Shown: piece by piece, positions 45,280-54,301 of the stretch
How positions within the stretch are numbered: the first letter of the stretch is position 1
How the letters are laid out: every line of letters begins with the position of its first letter
Assembly (NCBI GenBank): GCA_944407095.1
Contig: OX097180.1
Span: 496,001-560,000, forward strand
Direction: 5' to 3'
From: Candidatus Enterousia intestinigallinarum
GTDB lineage: Bacteria > Pseudomonadota > Alphaproteobacteria > Rs-D84
Length of the DNA: 64,000 bases
The notes under the pieces: generated by a model
Told to the model about the DNA's origin: nothing
Seen by the model: only the letters and a program-made list of their open reading frames with translations
Databases searched by the model: none
Translations under genes and position numbers: made by a program

Positions 45280-45307
45280 TTGTCATTTTTGTATGTTACT
45301 GTATAAT
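45280..45307 (+). promoter_or_regulatory. Promoter of the HxlR gene, likely leaderless
   Basis: -35 TTGTCA (45280-45285), 16-bp spacer, perfect -10 TATAAT (45302-45307). The ATG at 45315 starts only 7 nt after the -10, so the mRNA may begin at the start codon. A GTATGTTAC element (45291-45299) in the spacer resembles an inverted copy of GTAAGCATAC at 45211-45220: possible operators. Confidence 0.6.
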
Positions 45308-45314
45308 TTGCAGT

Positions 45315-45650
45315 ATGAAACACAAAACCAAAGAAATTATATCCGCGCAATGCCCTGTTGCCCTGACGGTGTCACTGATTGGCAACAAATGGAAATTGAT
45401 GATTATGCGCAATTTGCTGACACGCCCGTGGCGATTTAACGAACTGCAAAAAAGTATCGGAATTATTAGTCAAAAAGTGTTGGTCGATAACCTGCGCGCG
45501 ATGGAATCGGACGGCCTAATAATCAGAACGGTGTTTCCGGCGGTTCCACCGCACGTTGAATACTCGCTGTCCGAACTGGGCCAGTCAATGCGTCCGATAT
45601 TACGGGCAATGGAAAAATGGGGCACCGAATACCAAAAAAAACGTTTATAG
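45315..45650 (+). CDS. HxlR-family winged-helix regulator
   Basis: 111 aa. It contains the HxlR signature: Cys13-Pro near the N-terminus, then LIGNKWKLMIMRNLLTRPWRFNELQKSI, IISQKVLVDNLRAMESDGLI, and PPHVEYSLSELGQSM. Members often sense oxidants or electrophiles through that Cys. The likely target is its own promoter and that of the divergent cupin gene. The start opens the family domain exactly. Confidence 0.9.
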   Translation: MKHKTKEIISAQCPVALTVSLIGNKWKLMIMRNLLTRPWRFNELQKSIGIISQKVLVDNLRAMESDGLIIRTVFPAVPPHVEYSLSELGQSMRPILRAMEKWGTEYQKKRL

Positions 45651-45664
45651 AATAAATATATAAA

Positions 45665-45692
45665 AAAACACCCGCCTGACGACGGGTGTTTT
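45665..45692. terminator. Terminator after the HxlR gene
   Basis: AAAACACCCG / CGGGTGTTTT with a T-run; it sits directly beside the tRNA-Tyr fragment that marks the island's left edge. Confidence 0.8.
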
Positions 45693-45699
45693 TTTATTC

Positions 45700-45730
45700 T
45701 GGTGGGAGTGGGTGGATTGTAATTCCCACC
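45700..45730 (-). pseudogene. tRNA-Tyr 3'-end fragment (left island boundary)
   Basis: Bases 45700-45718 repeat the last 19 bases of the tRNA-Tyr gene at 58477-58495 (acceptor 3' strand, discriminator and CCA). The T-stem arms GGTGG/CCACC are kept, but the loop is altered and no anticodon arm follows. This is the expected footprint of integration into a tRNA 3' end. Confidence 0.65.
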
Positions 45731-45835
45731 GCAATAAAATTGCGGCGGGTCCCTTTCACTGCGCGCTGACGCGCTTGTTCCGAACCAAACAATCTGACGA
45801 TTGTATGGCCTAATCCATATACCACAATGCAAAAT

Positions 45836-45861
45836 AAAAATGCCCCATCCGGGACATTTTT
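45836..45861. terminator. Terminator-like hairpin in the island end
   Basis: AAAAATG and CCC pair with GGG and CATTTTT around an ATCC loop (one mismatch). No gene ends beside it, and it is followed by a TGGTGGA tract resembling a tRNA 3' end. Confidence 0.5.
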
Positions 45862-46048
45862 ATTTTGGTGGACCGCGTTTTACCCACGATATTCGGACAT
45901 ACAACACGCCACACCAGAAAACAATTCTCGAAAATAACAGGGAATATCAGGGATTTTTTGCAAAAATCGCCCTGTTCTACCACAAACAACACAACCTAAG
46001 GTTGATTTTACACCGCAATTTCCGCAATTTTTGTGCCATCGCCTAGCA

Positions 46049-46078
46049 AAATTCCCTGCTTTTTATAACAGGGAATTT
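46049..46078. repeat. Perfect AAATTCCCTG / CAGGGAATTT hairpin
   Basis: A 10-bp perfect inverted repeat with a 10-nt loop. The CAGGGAAT core recurs twice more nearby, suggesting protein-binding or attachment-site repeats. Confidence 0.55.
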
Positions 46079-46162
46079 ATTTAAAATAACAGGGATTGCT
46101 ATTGCCCCATAATCCCATCAACTTAATTATATTTCACTATAATTACAGCCACGCAAACAGTG

Positions 46163-46230
46163 TATAATTATAAAAAATCAACAAAAACTATAATTATTTT
46201 GATTTTTACTGATTTAATTATAGAAAATCA
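46163..46230. repeat. Iteron-like AT-rich repeats
   Basis: Three related copies of TATAATTAT-(A-rich)-AAAATCA: direct at 46163-46180, inverted at 46189-46206, direct at 46214-46230. Spacing is regular. Possible recombinase arm sites or operator for the minus-strand RM genes. Confidence 0.5.
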
Positions 46231-46293
46231 GGACAAGACAGCTTTTTTACCCCAAAAACACAATTCAAAGAAATTTTAGATAAAGCCCAAGTG

Positions 46294-46983
46294 TTACCGA
46301 GCACCCAATATTTTTTGTTCCATTTTGTCTTCAACCTGTTTCCAATTTGGAATTTTTGATGTCAACAGATTAAAAAACGCCTTGGAATGGTCTTTGTAAT
46401 AATAATGACACAATTCGTGAGCTATTACCACATCGATTGCCGGCTTAGATGCCTGAATCAACTGTGGATTTAGGATAATTGTATTTGATTTCAAATAACT
46501 GCCCCACCTTTTTGCCAATTTTCTAACTTTCAATTTTGGCACCGGCATGTCTTCAAATAACTTCACAACTGACTTCAGACGTTCTGAAAACACTGTGTTT
46601 GCGCGTTCTTGCTGCCATTCTGTTAAAAAGTCATAAATATCGGTATGATTATTCGGCAACGGTGTATACAGAACAATTTTATTCTTTTCTACCACAATTC
46701 TTTTTTGAATGTTTTTAGTAATAATAAGTTGATATTGGCGCCCAAGGTATAAGATACTGCATCCAGAAACAATTTCACGCCCCCCACAAGTATGAAATTG
46801 ATTGAAATAAACCAACTGTTTCTTAACCCACAAACGTTTTCGTTCTATAAACGCGTCTATTTCTACATTTGTCGCCTGTAATGGTGCCTTTACAACAACG
46901 CATCCGTCCGGGAACACCCTGATTGACAAACTCTTTCTAGGTTCCCTGACGAGTTCTGCTGAACAGATGTCTTTTATATCCAT
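46294..46983 (-). CDS. YgjP-type (M48/DUF45) metallopeptidase-like protein
   Basis: 229 aa. The zinc motif HELCH (in VVIAHELCHYYYKDHSKAFF) with a downstream His marks the YgjP/SprT-like group, often found beside type I RM genes. The N-terminal half holds LSIRVFPDGCVVVKAP, also typical. The chosen start at 46983 overlaps the hsdR stop as TAATG; a longer frame to 47022 overlaps hsdR by 40 bp. It ends the RM operon. Confidence 0.8.
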   Translation of the reverse strand: MDIKDICSAELVREPRKSLSIRVFPDGCVVVKAPLQATNVEIDAFIERKRLWVKKQLVYFNQFHTCGGREIVSGCSILYLGRQYQLIITKNIQKRIVVEKNKIVLYTPLPNNHTDIYDFLTEWQQERANTVFSERLKSVVKLFEDMPVPKLKVRKLAKRWGSYLKSNTIILNPQLIQASKPAIDVVIAHELCHYYYKDHSKAFFNLLTSKIPNWKQVEDKMEQKILGAR

Positions 46984-49900
46984 TATAAAGAATCCTTGTT
47001 CTCTACTGCCAGCGTCCAGCATTTTTGCGCAATTGCCTCCGCCTGATTTGGCGAGACCATAACATCTATGTCATCCAGCAGAAAATCTTCTATTTCTATC
47101 ATAACCAGACGTCTGGCATCAATATTTGTCTCAAAATCAACAATCTTGTGCTCTTGGATAATTTGAACGATATGCTTTATAACTTCGGCAAAGGCATCTT
47201 CATTTATACCAGTCTCTGCAATCATATCACGGATATTTCTAAAGAACGGATGAGTGGCTTTATTTTCACGCAAGGATTGCGGAATATCTGAATCTTCATA
47301 ATTTTCAACCTGGCCTTGTATTTGTTTAATTTGATTAAACAGGCTGGCCACATCTTCGGCCTTGGCCGCTTTTAGTTCATCCAGCAGTGCCCTGATTCTA
47401 TCCGAGAATTTTTTATAAAACACTTCGTCTTGCTTATAGCGTTCGCTTATTACCTTGCTGGTCTGCGCTGCAATCGCCTTGGCCTGGGACCGTTTTGACA
47501 GACCGTTGGCTTCATCCTCTATAAACTGATTAAATTCATGCATATCTGCCAAATTTATTTCCTGGGACAGAATTTCAACATCATTCGCCGTCACATATTT
47601 ATCCAGCAACTTTTTTAATTGGTCTTTATATTTTGAAAAATCCACCTTTTCGCCATCGGTCAACTGTGCGATTTTCTTGATTTCAACAAATCGTTTCAGG
47701 TCTTTTTTATAGCGTTGCAGTTTTTCTTCATCAAACATTTCATAAAAATCGTACAGACTGGCGCACGCTGAAAACGTACGAATAAAGTTATTCACATTTT
47801 CGTAAAATTCCTTTTTAATATCTTTGTTATTTTCATCCGTCAATTTGTTGACATATGCATCCGTATTTTGGACGTCTTTTATATCTGAAAATGTCGCATG
47901 CAGTTTCTGATACAACTGCTCTAATACCGCAATTTGCTCAGACGTGTTTAATAACGCCCGATTGATATCATCTGGATCATAGTTAGAAAACAATTCCAGC
48001 GCATTTTTTAAATTTTTAGCGTTTTTGGAATAATCTACAATCAGGCCGTTTGTTTTAGACTGCTTCCCCTCATCGCCATCAAACAAACGGTTAACACGCG
48101 CAATTGCCTGCAACAAATTATGATCTTTTAACTGCTTGGCCAAATACAATACGGTATCACGCGGCGCATCAAATCCGGTTAATAACTTGTCTACAACGAT
48201 AAGGAGTTCCACCCCTTCTGGATTTTTCTTAAAATCGTTAATTATCTGCTTTTCACGACTTTCCAATGAACCGTATTTACGTTTTTGTTCCTGCAGATAA
48301 CGTTCAACCAGTGCTTTTTGCTCTGGCAATTTATCCTCGTCCGCTTCGTTTGTATGCGTGTCGGAAATTACAACCTCTGATTGAATATCACCCAATAAAT
48401 CTAGCGCATTTTTAAATAAGACAGCAGCATATTTAGACGGTGCCACCAATTGTCCTTTCAGACCGGTTCCTTGATAGTATTTAGTATAATGTTCATGAAC
48501 ATCGACGGCAATCATCTCTATTCGCTGAGACGTTTCTTCTAATACAGATTGAGACACGCACTTTTTTTCAAAATCCTTGCGCGCCGCTTCACTCATTGGG
48601 GCCGAAACACGTTCATAGAACTTGTCTAATATTGGATTAACAGATTGCTCCACAAATCTTCCCTGATATACCAGTGGCAATATTGCGCCATCAGCCTCGG
48701 CCTCTGAAATAGTATAAGAATCTATGATGCCACCAAATTTCGCCTCGGTCGTGCGCTTTTTCTTGGTCATCAGTGGTGTGCCGGTAAAGGCTATCTGACA
48801 GGCATTTGGCAAAATAGTATTCATATTCCCATTATCATCCCCACCTTGACTTCTGTGAGCCTCGTCAATCAAGATAAAGATATTTGGGTCTGCGTCCTTA
48901 AACTTACTTACCTCAAACTTTTGTACCAAGGTAGTAATTACATCGGTCGTTTTTGATTTGATTTTCTTTATCAAGTCTTTGCAAGATGTCGCCTGTTGAA
49001 CCCCAACCTTAATATTACAGGCCGCAAAAGTCCCACGAATTTGGTTATCCAAATCTGTTCTGTCGGTCACAACAATAATGCGCGGATTCTGGACAGTTTC
49101 TATCAAGTTCTTGGTCAGCATTACCATGGTCAAAGATTTACCAGAACCCTGGGTATGCCAAATAACGCCGCCTTGGCGCTTGCCCTTTGTGTCTGTGTTT
49201 TGAATCCGTTCCAATGTCCTTTTGATTGCAAAGTATTGTTGATAACGCGGCAGTTTTTTCACGCTATTATCATAAATGGTAAAATTACGTACCAAATCTA
49301 GCAAGCGCACCGGATTTAACAGGCTGTAAATCCCATAATCCTGAGCGGTTGGAGTTAATATTTCGCCCTGAACATAATTGCCACGCATCAGGTCTGACAA
49401 AATCTGTTTCATAACCGCATCCGGCACAGGCGTGTTAATGGAACGCAAAACATCGGCTTCGTATGTAGTGGACGGATATTTTTCTTTCCATACAGAATAA
49501 AACTCACGCGGGGTCAGCATGGTGCCATACTTTATTTCACTGACATTTGTCGCAATCAGGATTTGTGGATAAATAAAGAACCGTGGTGTTTGATTGCCGG
49601 ACTGATTGCGTATCATTTGATTTACCGCCTCGTCCACAGATACCGACGGTTTTTTATTTTCTATAACCGCAAACGGAATACCATTCACGAATAGAACGAT
49701 GTCCGGGCGACGATTTTGCTCTTCTGAAATCTCAAATTCCGGTACAACGTGAAAAACATTGTTTGTTGGATGCGCCCAATCAATAAAACGCAACTGGGGC
49801 GACAGTTTTTTCCCATCAATAAATTCAGATACCGCGACACCCGCCAGCAAGTTTGAAAACACCGTCTCGGACGCCTTGATAATACCATCATCCATTTTGA

Positions 49901-50150
49901 TTTTTTCCAAATCCAATATCACCTCGCGGATGCTGGCATCTGATATTTTGGATGCATCATTGATGGCACGCAACGCATTAAATGCAATATCACGCAAGAT
50001 ATATTGACCATGCGATTCACGCATATCATCCACCGCGCGCCGCCCGATATAGGTATACCCCATATTTATCAATTGACGGATGGCCGGAATCTGGCTGCAA
50101 GACGCCTCATCAAAATCTGGTAAATAGTATGGATTATCAATATTTGGCAT
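46983..50150 (-). CDS. hsdR: Type I restriction enzyme, R (motor/nuclease) subunit
   Basis: 1055 aa. It translocates DNA and cuts at a distance when its HsdM2S partner finds an unmethylated site. PD-(D/E)xK nuclease: Asp150 (RRPDIVLF) and Glu163-x-Lys165 (AVIENKKP). SF2 motor: HTQGSGKS at 332-339 and LIDEAHRS near 428-435, then motif VI with QAIARVNR. The long C-terminal helical region binds the core enzyme. AGGAG lies 7 nt before the ATG at 50150. Confidence 0.95.
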   Translation of the reverse strand: MPNIDNPYYLPDFDEASCSQIPAIRQLINMGYTYIGRRAVDDMRESHGQYILRDIAFNALRAINDASKISDASIREVILDLEKIKMDDGIIKASETVFSNLLAGVAVSEFIDGKKLSPQLRFIDWAHPTNNVFHVVPEFEISEEQNRRPDIVLFVNGIPFAVIENKKPSVSVDEAVNQMIRNQSGNQTPRFFIYPQILIATNVSEIKYGTMLTPREFYSVWKEKYPSTTYEADVLRSINTPVPDAVMKQILSDLMRGNYVQGEILTPTAQDYGIYSLLNPVRLLDLVRNFTIYDNSVKKLPRYQQYFAIKRTLERIQNTDTKGKRQGGVIWHTQGSGKSLTMVMLTKNLIETVQNPRIIVVTDRTDLDNQIRGTFAACNIKVGVQQATSCKDLIKKIKSKTTDVITTLVQKFEVSKFKDADPNIFILIDEAHRSQGGDDNGNMNTILPNACQIAFTGTPLMTKKKRTTEAKFGGIIDSYTISEAEADGAILPLVYQGRFVEQSVNPILDKFYERVSAPMSEAARKDFEKKCVSQSVLEETSQRIEMIAVDVHEHYTKYYQGTGLKGQLVAPSKYAAVLFKNALDLLGDIQSEVVISDTHTNEADEDKLPEQKALVERYLQEQKRKYGSLESREKQIINDFKKNPEGVELLIVVDKLLTGFDAPRDTVLYLAKQLKDHNLLQAIARVNRLFDGDEGKQSKTNGLIVDYSKNAKNLKNALELFSNYDPDDINRALLNTSEQIAVLEQLYQKLHATFSDIKDVQNTDAYVNKLTDENNKDIKKEFYENVNNFIRTFSACASLYDFYEMFDEEKLQRYKKDLKRFVEIKKIAQLTDGEKVDFSKYKDQLKKLLDKYVTANDVEILSQEINLADMHEFNQFIEDEANGLSKRSQAKAIAAQTSKVISERYKQDEVFYKKFSDRIRALLDELKAAKAEDVASLFNQIKQIQGQVENYEDSDIPQSLRENKATHPFFRNIRDMIAETGINEDAFAEVIKHIVQIIQEHKIVDFETNIDARRLVMIEIEDFLLDDIDVMVSPNQAEAIAQKCWTLAVENKDSL

Positions 50151-50151
50151 T

Positions 50152-50439
50152 TTACTTCTCCTGCTTATTTGCCATCTGTTCTGCAAACTTTGAGGCTTCA
50201 TTCAACCCCTTAGATAAATTTAATAAAAATTCACGTGCCGATTGAGTCGATTGTTCTTTTTCTAATTGTTGCAACACACCACAAATTAAGTACTCTTTAA
50301 CTGCATCAGATAAATACGGATTTACCCGAATAGATTCTATTTGAGATTTTGCTAATTCTGTATTTTGTTTTTTCTTAACATCAATGCTTTGTTTAATATA
50401 TTCCGATATAGCATCGTTCAGAATGTTTATTAACCCCAT
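50152..50439 (-). CDS. Small helical protein within the RM operon, 95 aa
   Basis: A highly charged, almost all-helical protein (IEYIKQSIDVKKKQNTELAK-like stretches near the N-terminus). It starts 2 bp after hsdS ends and its stop abuts hsdR. AAAGGAT precedes the ATG. No family recognised; an RM accessory or an antirestriction-like regulator are both possible. Confidence 0.6.
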   Translation of the reverse strand: MGLINILNDAISEYIKQSIDVKKKQNTELAKSQIESIRVNPYLSDAVKEYLICGVLQQLEKEQSTQSAREFLLNLSKGLNEASKFAEQMANKQEK

Positions 50440-50441
50440 TT

Positions 50442-51638
50442 TTAATCCTTTTTATCCACCTTTACCCGAATTTCGCCGGTCAACAATTTTTGCATCAGGC
50501 CGCGTTTTTGCTCCTTAAGTAGATCCAGTTGCTGATTTAATAAATCAATATCTGAATCCGCAACAAACAAACAGTCTGATAATTTGTCCATTTCTTTTTC
50601 ATCATCTGGCACATAAATTTGCAGTTTTATTAACGAATTATATTTCAATGATTTTCGTGTTCCACCTTGTGCCTCTTTTAACAATTCATAGCCAAAACGT
50701 CCCGAATTCAAAATGAATTTTAGTATATTTCCTGGTATCTTCTTGGTTTGAAAAACTGCATAAGCCGGGCTAACAATTCCTATTTCAAGATCAGTAAGTT
50801 GATTAAAACAGAATTTATCGTCATCCGTCATTGCACGATATGTAAAATCACCGTTATGAATGATTTTATAACCGATATTATCTTGACTTGCCACTTGTTT
50901 ATCAAAATAATCCTCCTGTTTAAAAATACCGCGCCTTGATGACGTTAAAATGTCGTATTGGTTATTTATAGTGGTTGTTTCTGTACATTCTTCCAAAACA
51001 TCTGAAAGTTTAATTTTTTTCCACGGTTTTGTAAAACCTGGCAGACGTTGGATGCCGGTCAGCAATCGTTGCATCAGGCCACGTTTCAATTCTTTATTTT
51101 CGGCAATCAAATCCGTCAATTCTTCAATCGCCCGATCCCAAGTCCCCAATATCTCCGCAATCTTTTTCTGTTCTGTGATATTATCGGGATATAAAACAAG
51201 ACACTTTCCGATTTCGTCTTTATTTATCTTTTCTGGGAAAGCGACGTGTAATGTGCGTTTCCATAGTTCAAATTGAAAATAATTACCTTGAATGAAGTAA
51301 AATAAATATTCTGGGACAACGTCACGTTTTAATTTTAACAATGCCAATGTAACATAATAAGCAAAATCTTCATCGTTTTTTAACAAAAAAGGTATTCCTA
51401 TACGACCTATGCGTGTCATAAAAATATCGTTTTTGTTAGGGCGTATTTTAAAATTATTTTCAAATGCTTGATGTGTTATATATTTTGTGGAGGCACTGGG
51501 ATCAGAAATATCTTCAGCACTGATAAATTTTATACCATGGTCAACATATTCCGGTGTCTGATGCGTCCCATCAAAAACATCGGCAACGTGACCTAATTTA
51601 TTCATTTTCCAGTCAAACGGCACATTATTCATTTGCAT
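50442..51638 (-). CDS. hsdS: Type I RM specificity subunit, two target-recognition domains
   Basis: 398 aa. Two similar halves each have a TRD followed by a coiled-coil spacer ending in LIAENKELKRGLMQRLLTG (~180-200) and LLKEQKRGLMQKLLTG (~375-390). This is the full HsdS layout recognising a bipartite DNA site. It overlaps the DUF6680-like gene upstream by 14 bp. Confidence 0.92.
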   Translation of the reverse strand: MQMNNVPFDWKMNKLGHVADVFDGTHQTPEYVDHGIKFISAEDISDPSASTKYITHQAFENNFKIRPNKNDIFMTRIGRIGIPFLLKNDEDFAYYVTLALLKLKRDVVPEYLFYFIQGNYFQFELWKRTLHVAFPEKINKDEIGKCLVLYPDNITEQKKIAEILGTWDRAIEELTDLIAENKELKRGLMQRLLTGIQRLPGFTKPWKKIKLSDVLEECTETTTINNQYDILTSSRRGIFKQEDYFDKQVASQDNIGYKIIHNGDFTYRAMTDDDKFCFNQLTDLEIGIVSPAYAVFQTKKIPGNILKFILNSGRFGYELLKEAQGGTRKSLKYNSLIKLQIYVPDDEKEMDKLSDCLFVADSDIDLLNQQLDLLKEQKRGLMQKLLTGEIRVKVDKKD

Positions 51639-52194
51639 CTTTTTTTCTCTTATTCGCTGTTTCAGGGATCTTTTTTGTTTCCAACAAAATCTGTCTATCT
51701 TGATTGACTGCTTGTTCTAATAAATTATTCCAATATCCGTGGTTATCTATCAATAAATCTGTTAATTTTTGTTGTTTTTCAGCAACATCCGCGAAGCCAC
51801 GTGGCCAATAAATTTTATCTGCCAAATCTAACTGTTCTATTCTTATGTGTATAGATTTTGCTATCTCTTCGATTAACTTTATCAAAATCGATTCAAACTT
51901 TTTATTTCTGATTTTTGCTTCTTCTTCATCTGATGCTGGTCTTTGGGTGACGTGTTCCATAAATTTGCCATGCCACTTACGAACAACGGACTTTGAATTA
52001 TATTCAATCAATATCATATTAAATGCGGACACAAAATCAACTGATACAATATTAGCCGAATTAGCAATCAATGAACGCAAAATATATAACCTACGTTCAT
52101 AACGTCTACGACGACGCTCAGTAAAAAACTGCAATACCCATACCAACAATGCCCCAACGGCACCAGACAACAAAACTTCTACAATTCTTTCCAT
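51625..52194 (-). CDS. Membrane-anchored DUF6680-like protein
   Basis: 189 aa. One N-terminal membrane helix (residues ~8-24), a basic RRRRRYERR stop-transfer stretch, then a soluble helical domain with LYILRSLIANSANIVSVDFVSAFN, a pattern I associate with DUF6680. Function unknown; it lies inside the RM operon and may be a defence accessory. AAGAGGT precedes the ATG. Confidence 0.65.
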   Translation of the reverse strand: MERIVEVLLSGAVGALLVWVLQFFTERRRRRYERRLYILRSLIANSANIVSVDFVSAFNMILIEYNSKSVVRKWHGKFMEHVTQRPASDEEEAKIRNKKFESILIKLIEEIAKSIHIRIEQLDLADKIYWPRGFADVAEKQQKLTDLLIDNHGYWNNLLEQAVNQDRQILLETKKIPETANKRKKDANE

Positions 52195-52206
52195 TTCTAT
52201 ACCTCT

Positions 52207-52797
52207 TTACATCACTACTACAGGTTCCTTTTTAACGAGTTCATCCGCCTGTTCATAATTATTTATCAAAATCAATTGAACCAAATTTAATAATTCTAAC
52301 GCATCTTCTTTGGTTCGTGATTCAATTTTATGGTTTGCATCATTGCCAAGACGTTGAATTCTTTTTGCTTGTTCGTGCTGTCGTCTATGCACAAAACCAT
52401 TCTCGCACAAATAATCAACATAATGTGCAAAACTATCGCCTTCCTTGGCACCTTCTTCGACAGCCAAATTCATCAAAATTTTACGCAAAATCATAACGGT
52501 AGCAGTGTATGCACCAGCAGCAATACAACTTCTCGCTTCTTCATATACTCGATTAATGGTTTCAGGAAGATTCTTTATTGGGTTACCAGGTAACGCAGCA
52601 GGAATTTCTTGATTCATATGATCCACTATGTGTGGTGCCTTACAATGGGGGCATATATAAATAGCATCCTTATAATATGAGCCATATAACGCCCTATACC
52701 CAATCACAGACGCAACCACATTTCCACAATTCCAACATATAAATTTCTTAGATTGCAGATGCACAGTGTCTTTCCAAGAATAATTATCAAAGTTCAT
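52207..52797 (-). CDS. DUF4145-domain protein with zinc ribbon
   Basis: 196 aa. N-terminal zinc ribbon with CWNC and CPHC pairs (~21-61), then a helical DUF4145 domain (EEARSCIAAGAYTATVMILRKIL) near residues 95-115. DUF4145 is found beside many RM and defence genes. The ATG at 52797 lies 1 bp after the hsdM stop; a longer frame extends into hsdM and is rejected. Confidence 0.75.
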   Translation of the reverse strand: MNFDNYSWKDTVHLQSKKFICWNCGNVVASVIGYRALYGSYYKDAIYICPHCKAPHIVDHMNQEIPAALPGNPIKNLPETINRVYEEARSCIAAGAYTATVMILRKILMNLAVEEGAKEGDSFAHYVDYLCENGFVHRRQHEQAKRIQRLGNDANHKIESRTKEDALELLNLVQLILINNYEQADELVKKEPVVVM

Positions 52798-52798
52798 A

Positions 52799-54301
52799 TC
52801 ACAACCCCAATTCTTCCAGATACTTATCCATCTGTGCGGTGGTTTTGGCGAGTTCAGATTCCAGTTCTGCGATGCGTTTGCGGGTCGCTGGGATATCCAC
52901 CGGTTCTTCTTCCTCAAACGTATCAACATAGCGCGGAATGTTCAGGTTGAAATCGTTATCTGCGATTTCTTGCGGCGTTGCCAAGTGTGAATACTTTTCA
53001 ATCTCCGCACGGTCACGATACGTTTTAACTATTTTCGCGATATGGTCATCCGATATATTGTTTTGATTCTTGCCCGGGACAAATTCACGGCTGGCGTCAA
53101 TAAACAGGACGTCTTTGCGGTTTTCGTTTTTACCACCCGCCTCGCGCGTGCGGTCAAATACTAATATTGCCACAGGGATTCCTGTTGTTTGGAATAACCC
53201 CGCCGGCAGCCCGATAACCGCATCCAAGATATTTTCCTCTATCAATGCACGACGGATTCGCCCCTCGGCCGCACCACGAAACAGAACGCCATGCGGGACA
53301 ATTACCGCAACACGACCCTCTTTGACCTTGGCCGTTTCAATCATGTGTGAGATAAAAGCATAGTCACCCTTACTCGCCGGGGGCATGCCGCGCCAAAACC
53401 GATTATATTTATCATTTTCCAGTGATTTATCGCCCCATTTATCCAATGAGAACGGCGGATTTGCAACAACAACATCAAACTTCATCAAACCGTCACCATC
53501 ACGCAACAACGGATTATTCAATGTATCGCCCCATTCAATACGCGCAGAATCCAAACCATGCAAAAACATATTCATTCGTGCCAGATTGTATGTTGCACCA
53601 GTTTTTTCCTGGCCATAAAGGGCATAATTTTTTGAACCCGTCTTTTCAACCTGGGCCCCGGCCATCAACAGCAATCCGCCTGAACCGCATGCAGGATCGC
53701 ATATACGGTCACCATCCTGGGGTGCAGCCAACTGGGCAACCAGTTTACATAATTGGCGTGGACTAAAAAACTCGCCCGCTTTCTTGCCCGCCTGGGTCCC
53801 AAAGCGTTCAATCATATACATATAGGCATTACCCAGAATATCATCATCAACATCACTTAAATCAACCTTGTTAAAATCATTCAGCAGATCACGTATCATT
53901 TTATTACGCTGGGTCGTTGGCCCCAAAATAGACTGGGAATTAAAATCAACCGTAAAGATATCACGCAGTTTTTCTTCGTTGGCATCTTCTATGGTACGCA
54001 GTGCAACATTTAACAATTCACCGATATTATCCGCCGCCAAATTAGCATACACATCATAAAAGCTAGCACCGTTCGGCATAACAAAACGTGCATTTTTTAA
54101 CCGCATTTCCACACGTTCCGCATCATTGCCGTAACGTTCCATCAGTTTTTTTCGTTCCGCATTGTGCATATCACTCATATACTTATAGAACAATAGGGCC
54201 AGCACATAATCCTTAAAAACACTGGCATCAACTGCGCCACGCGCAGAATCAGCCGCCGACCATAACAGTTTATTCAAATCATCCTGCGTTATTTTAGCCA
54301 T
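52799..54301 (-). CDS. hsdM: Type I RM N6-adenine methyltransferase subunit
   Basis: 500 aa. N-terminal HsdM helical domain, SAM-binding DPACGSGG (202-209) and catalytic NPPF (281-284, in VVANPPFSLDKWGDK). With HsdS it methylates the target; with HsdR it restricts. The C-terminal ~60 residues form a coiled coil. It overlaps the upstream half-HsdS gene by 8 bp. Confidence 0.95.
   Translation of the reverse strand: MAKITQDDLNKLLWSAADSARGAVDASVFKDYVLALLFYKYMSDMHNAERKKLMERYGNDAERVEMRLKNARFVMPNGASFYDVYANLAADNIGELLNVALRTIEDANEEKLRDIFTVDFNSQSILGPTTQRNKMIRDLLNDFNKVDLSDVDDDILGNAYMYMIERFGTQAGKKAGEFFSPRQLCKLVAQLAAPQDGDRICDPACGSGGLLLMAGAQVEKTGSKNYALYGQEKTGATYNLARMNMFLHGLDSARIEWGDTLNNPLLRDGDGLMKFDVVVANPPFSLDKWGDKSLENDKYNRFWRGMPPASKGDYAFISHMIETAKVKEGRVAVIVPHGVLFRGAAEGRIRRALIEENILDAVIGLPAGLFQTTGIPVAILVFDRTREAGGKNENRKDVLFIDASREFVPGKNQNNISDDHIAKIVKTYRDRAEIEKYSHLATPQEIADNDFNLNIPRYVDTFEEEEPVDIPATRKRIAELESELAKTTAQMDKYLEELGL

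Larger units (their letters stand above)
45731..46293. other. Gene-free left end of the genomic island
   Basis: About 560 bp without a supportable gene. It holds a terminator-like hairpin (45836-45861) followed by a TGGTGGA that resembles another tRNA 3' end, several AACAGGGAAT-type repeats (near 45932, 46066 and 46086), a perfect AAATTCCCTG hairpin, and AT-rich TATAATTAT repeats. I take it as the recombination and attachment region of the island. Confidence 0.5.

Noticed and set aside
46984..47022. Longer start for the YgjP-like gene
   Set aside because: It would overlap hsdR by 40 bp; the TAATG overlap at 46983 is a normal coupled start.
52798..52929. N-terminal extension of the DUF4145 protein into hsdM
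   Set aside because: It is the shadow of hsdM codons and has no domain; the ATG just after the hsdM stop is better.
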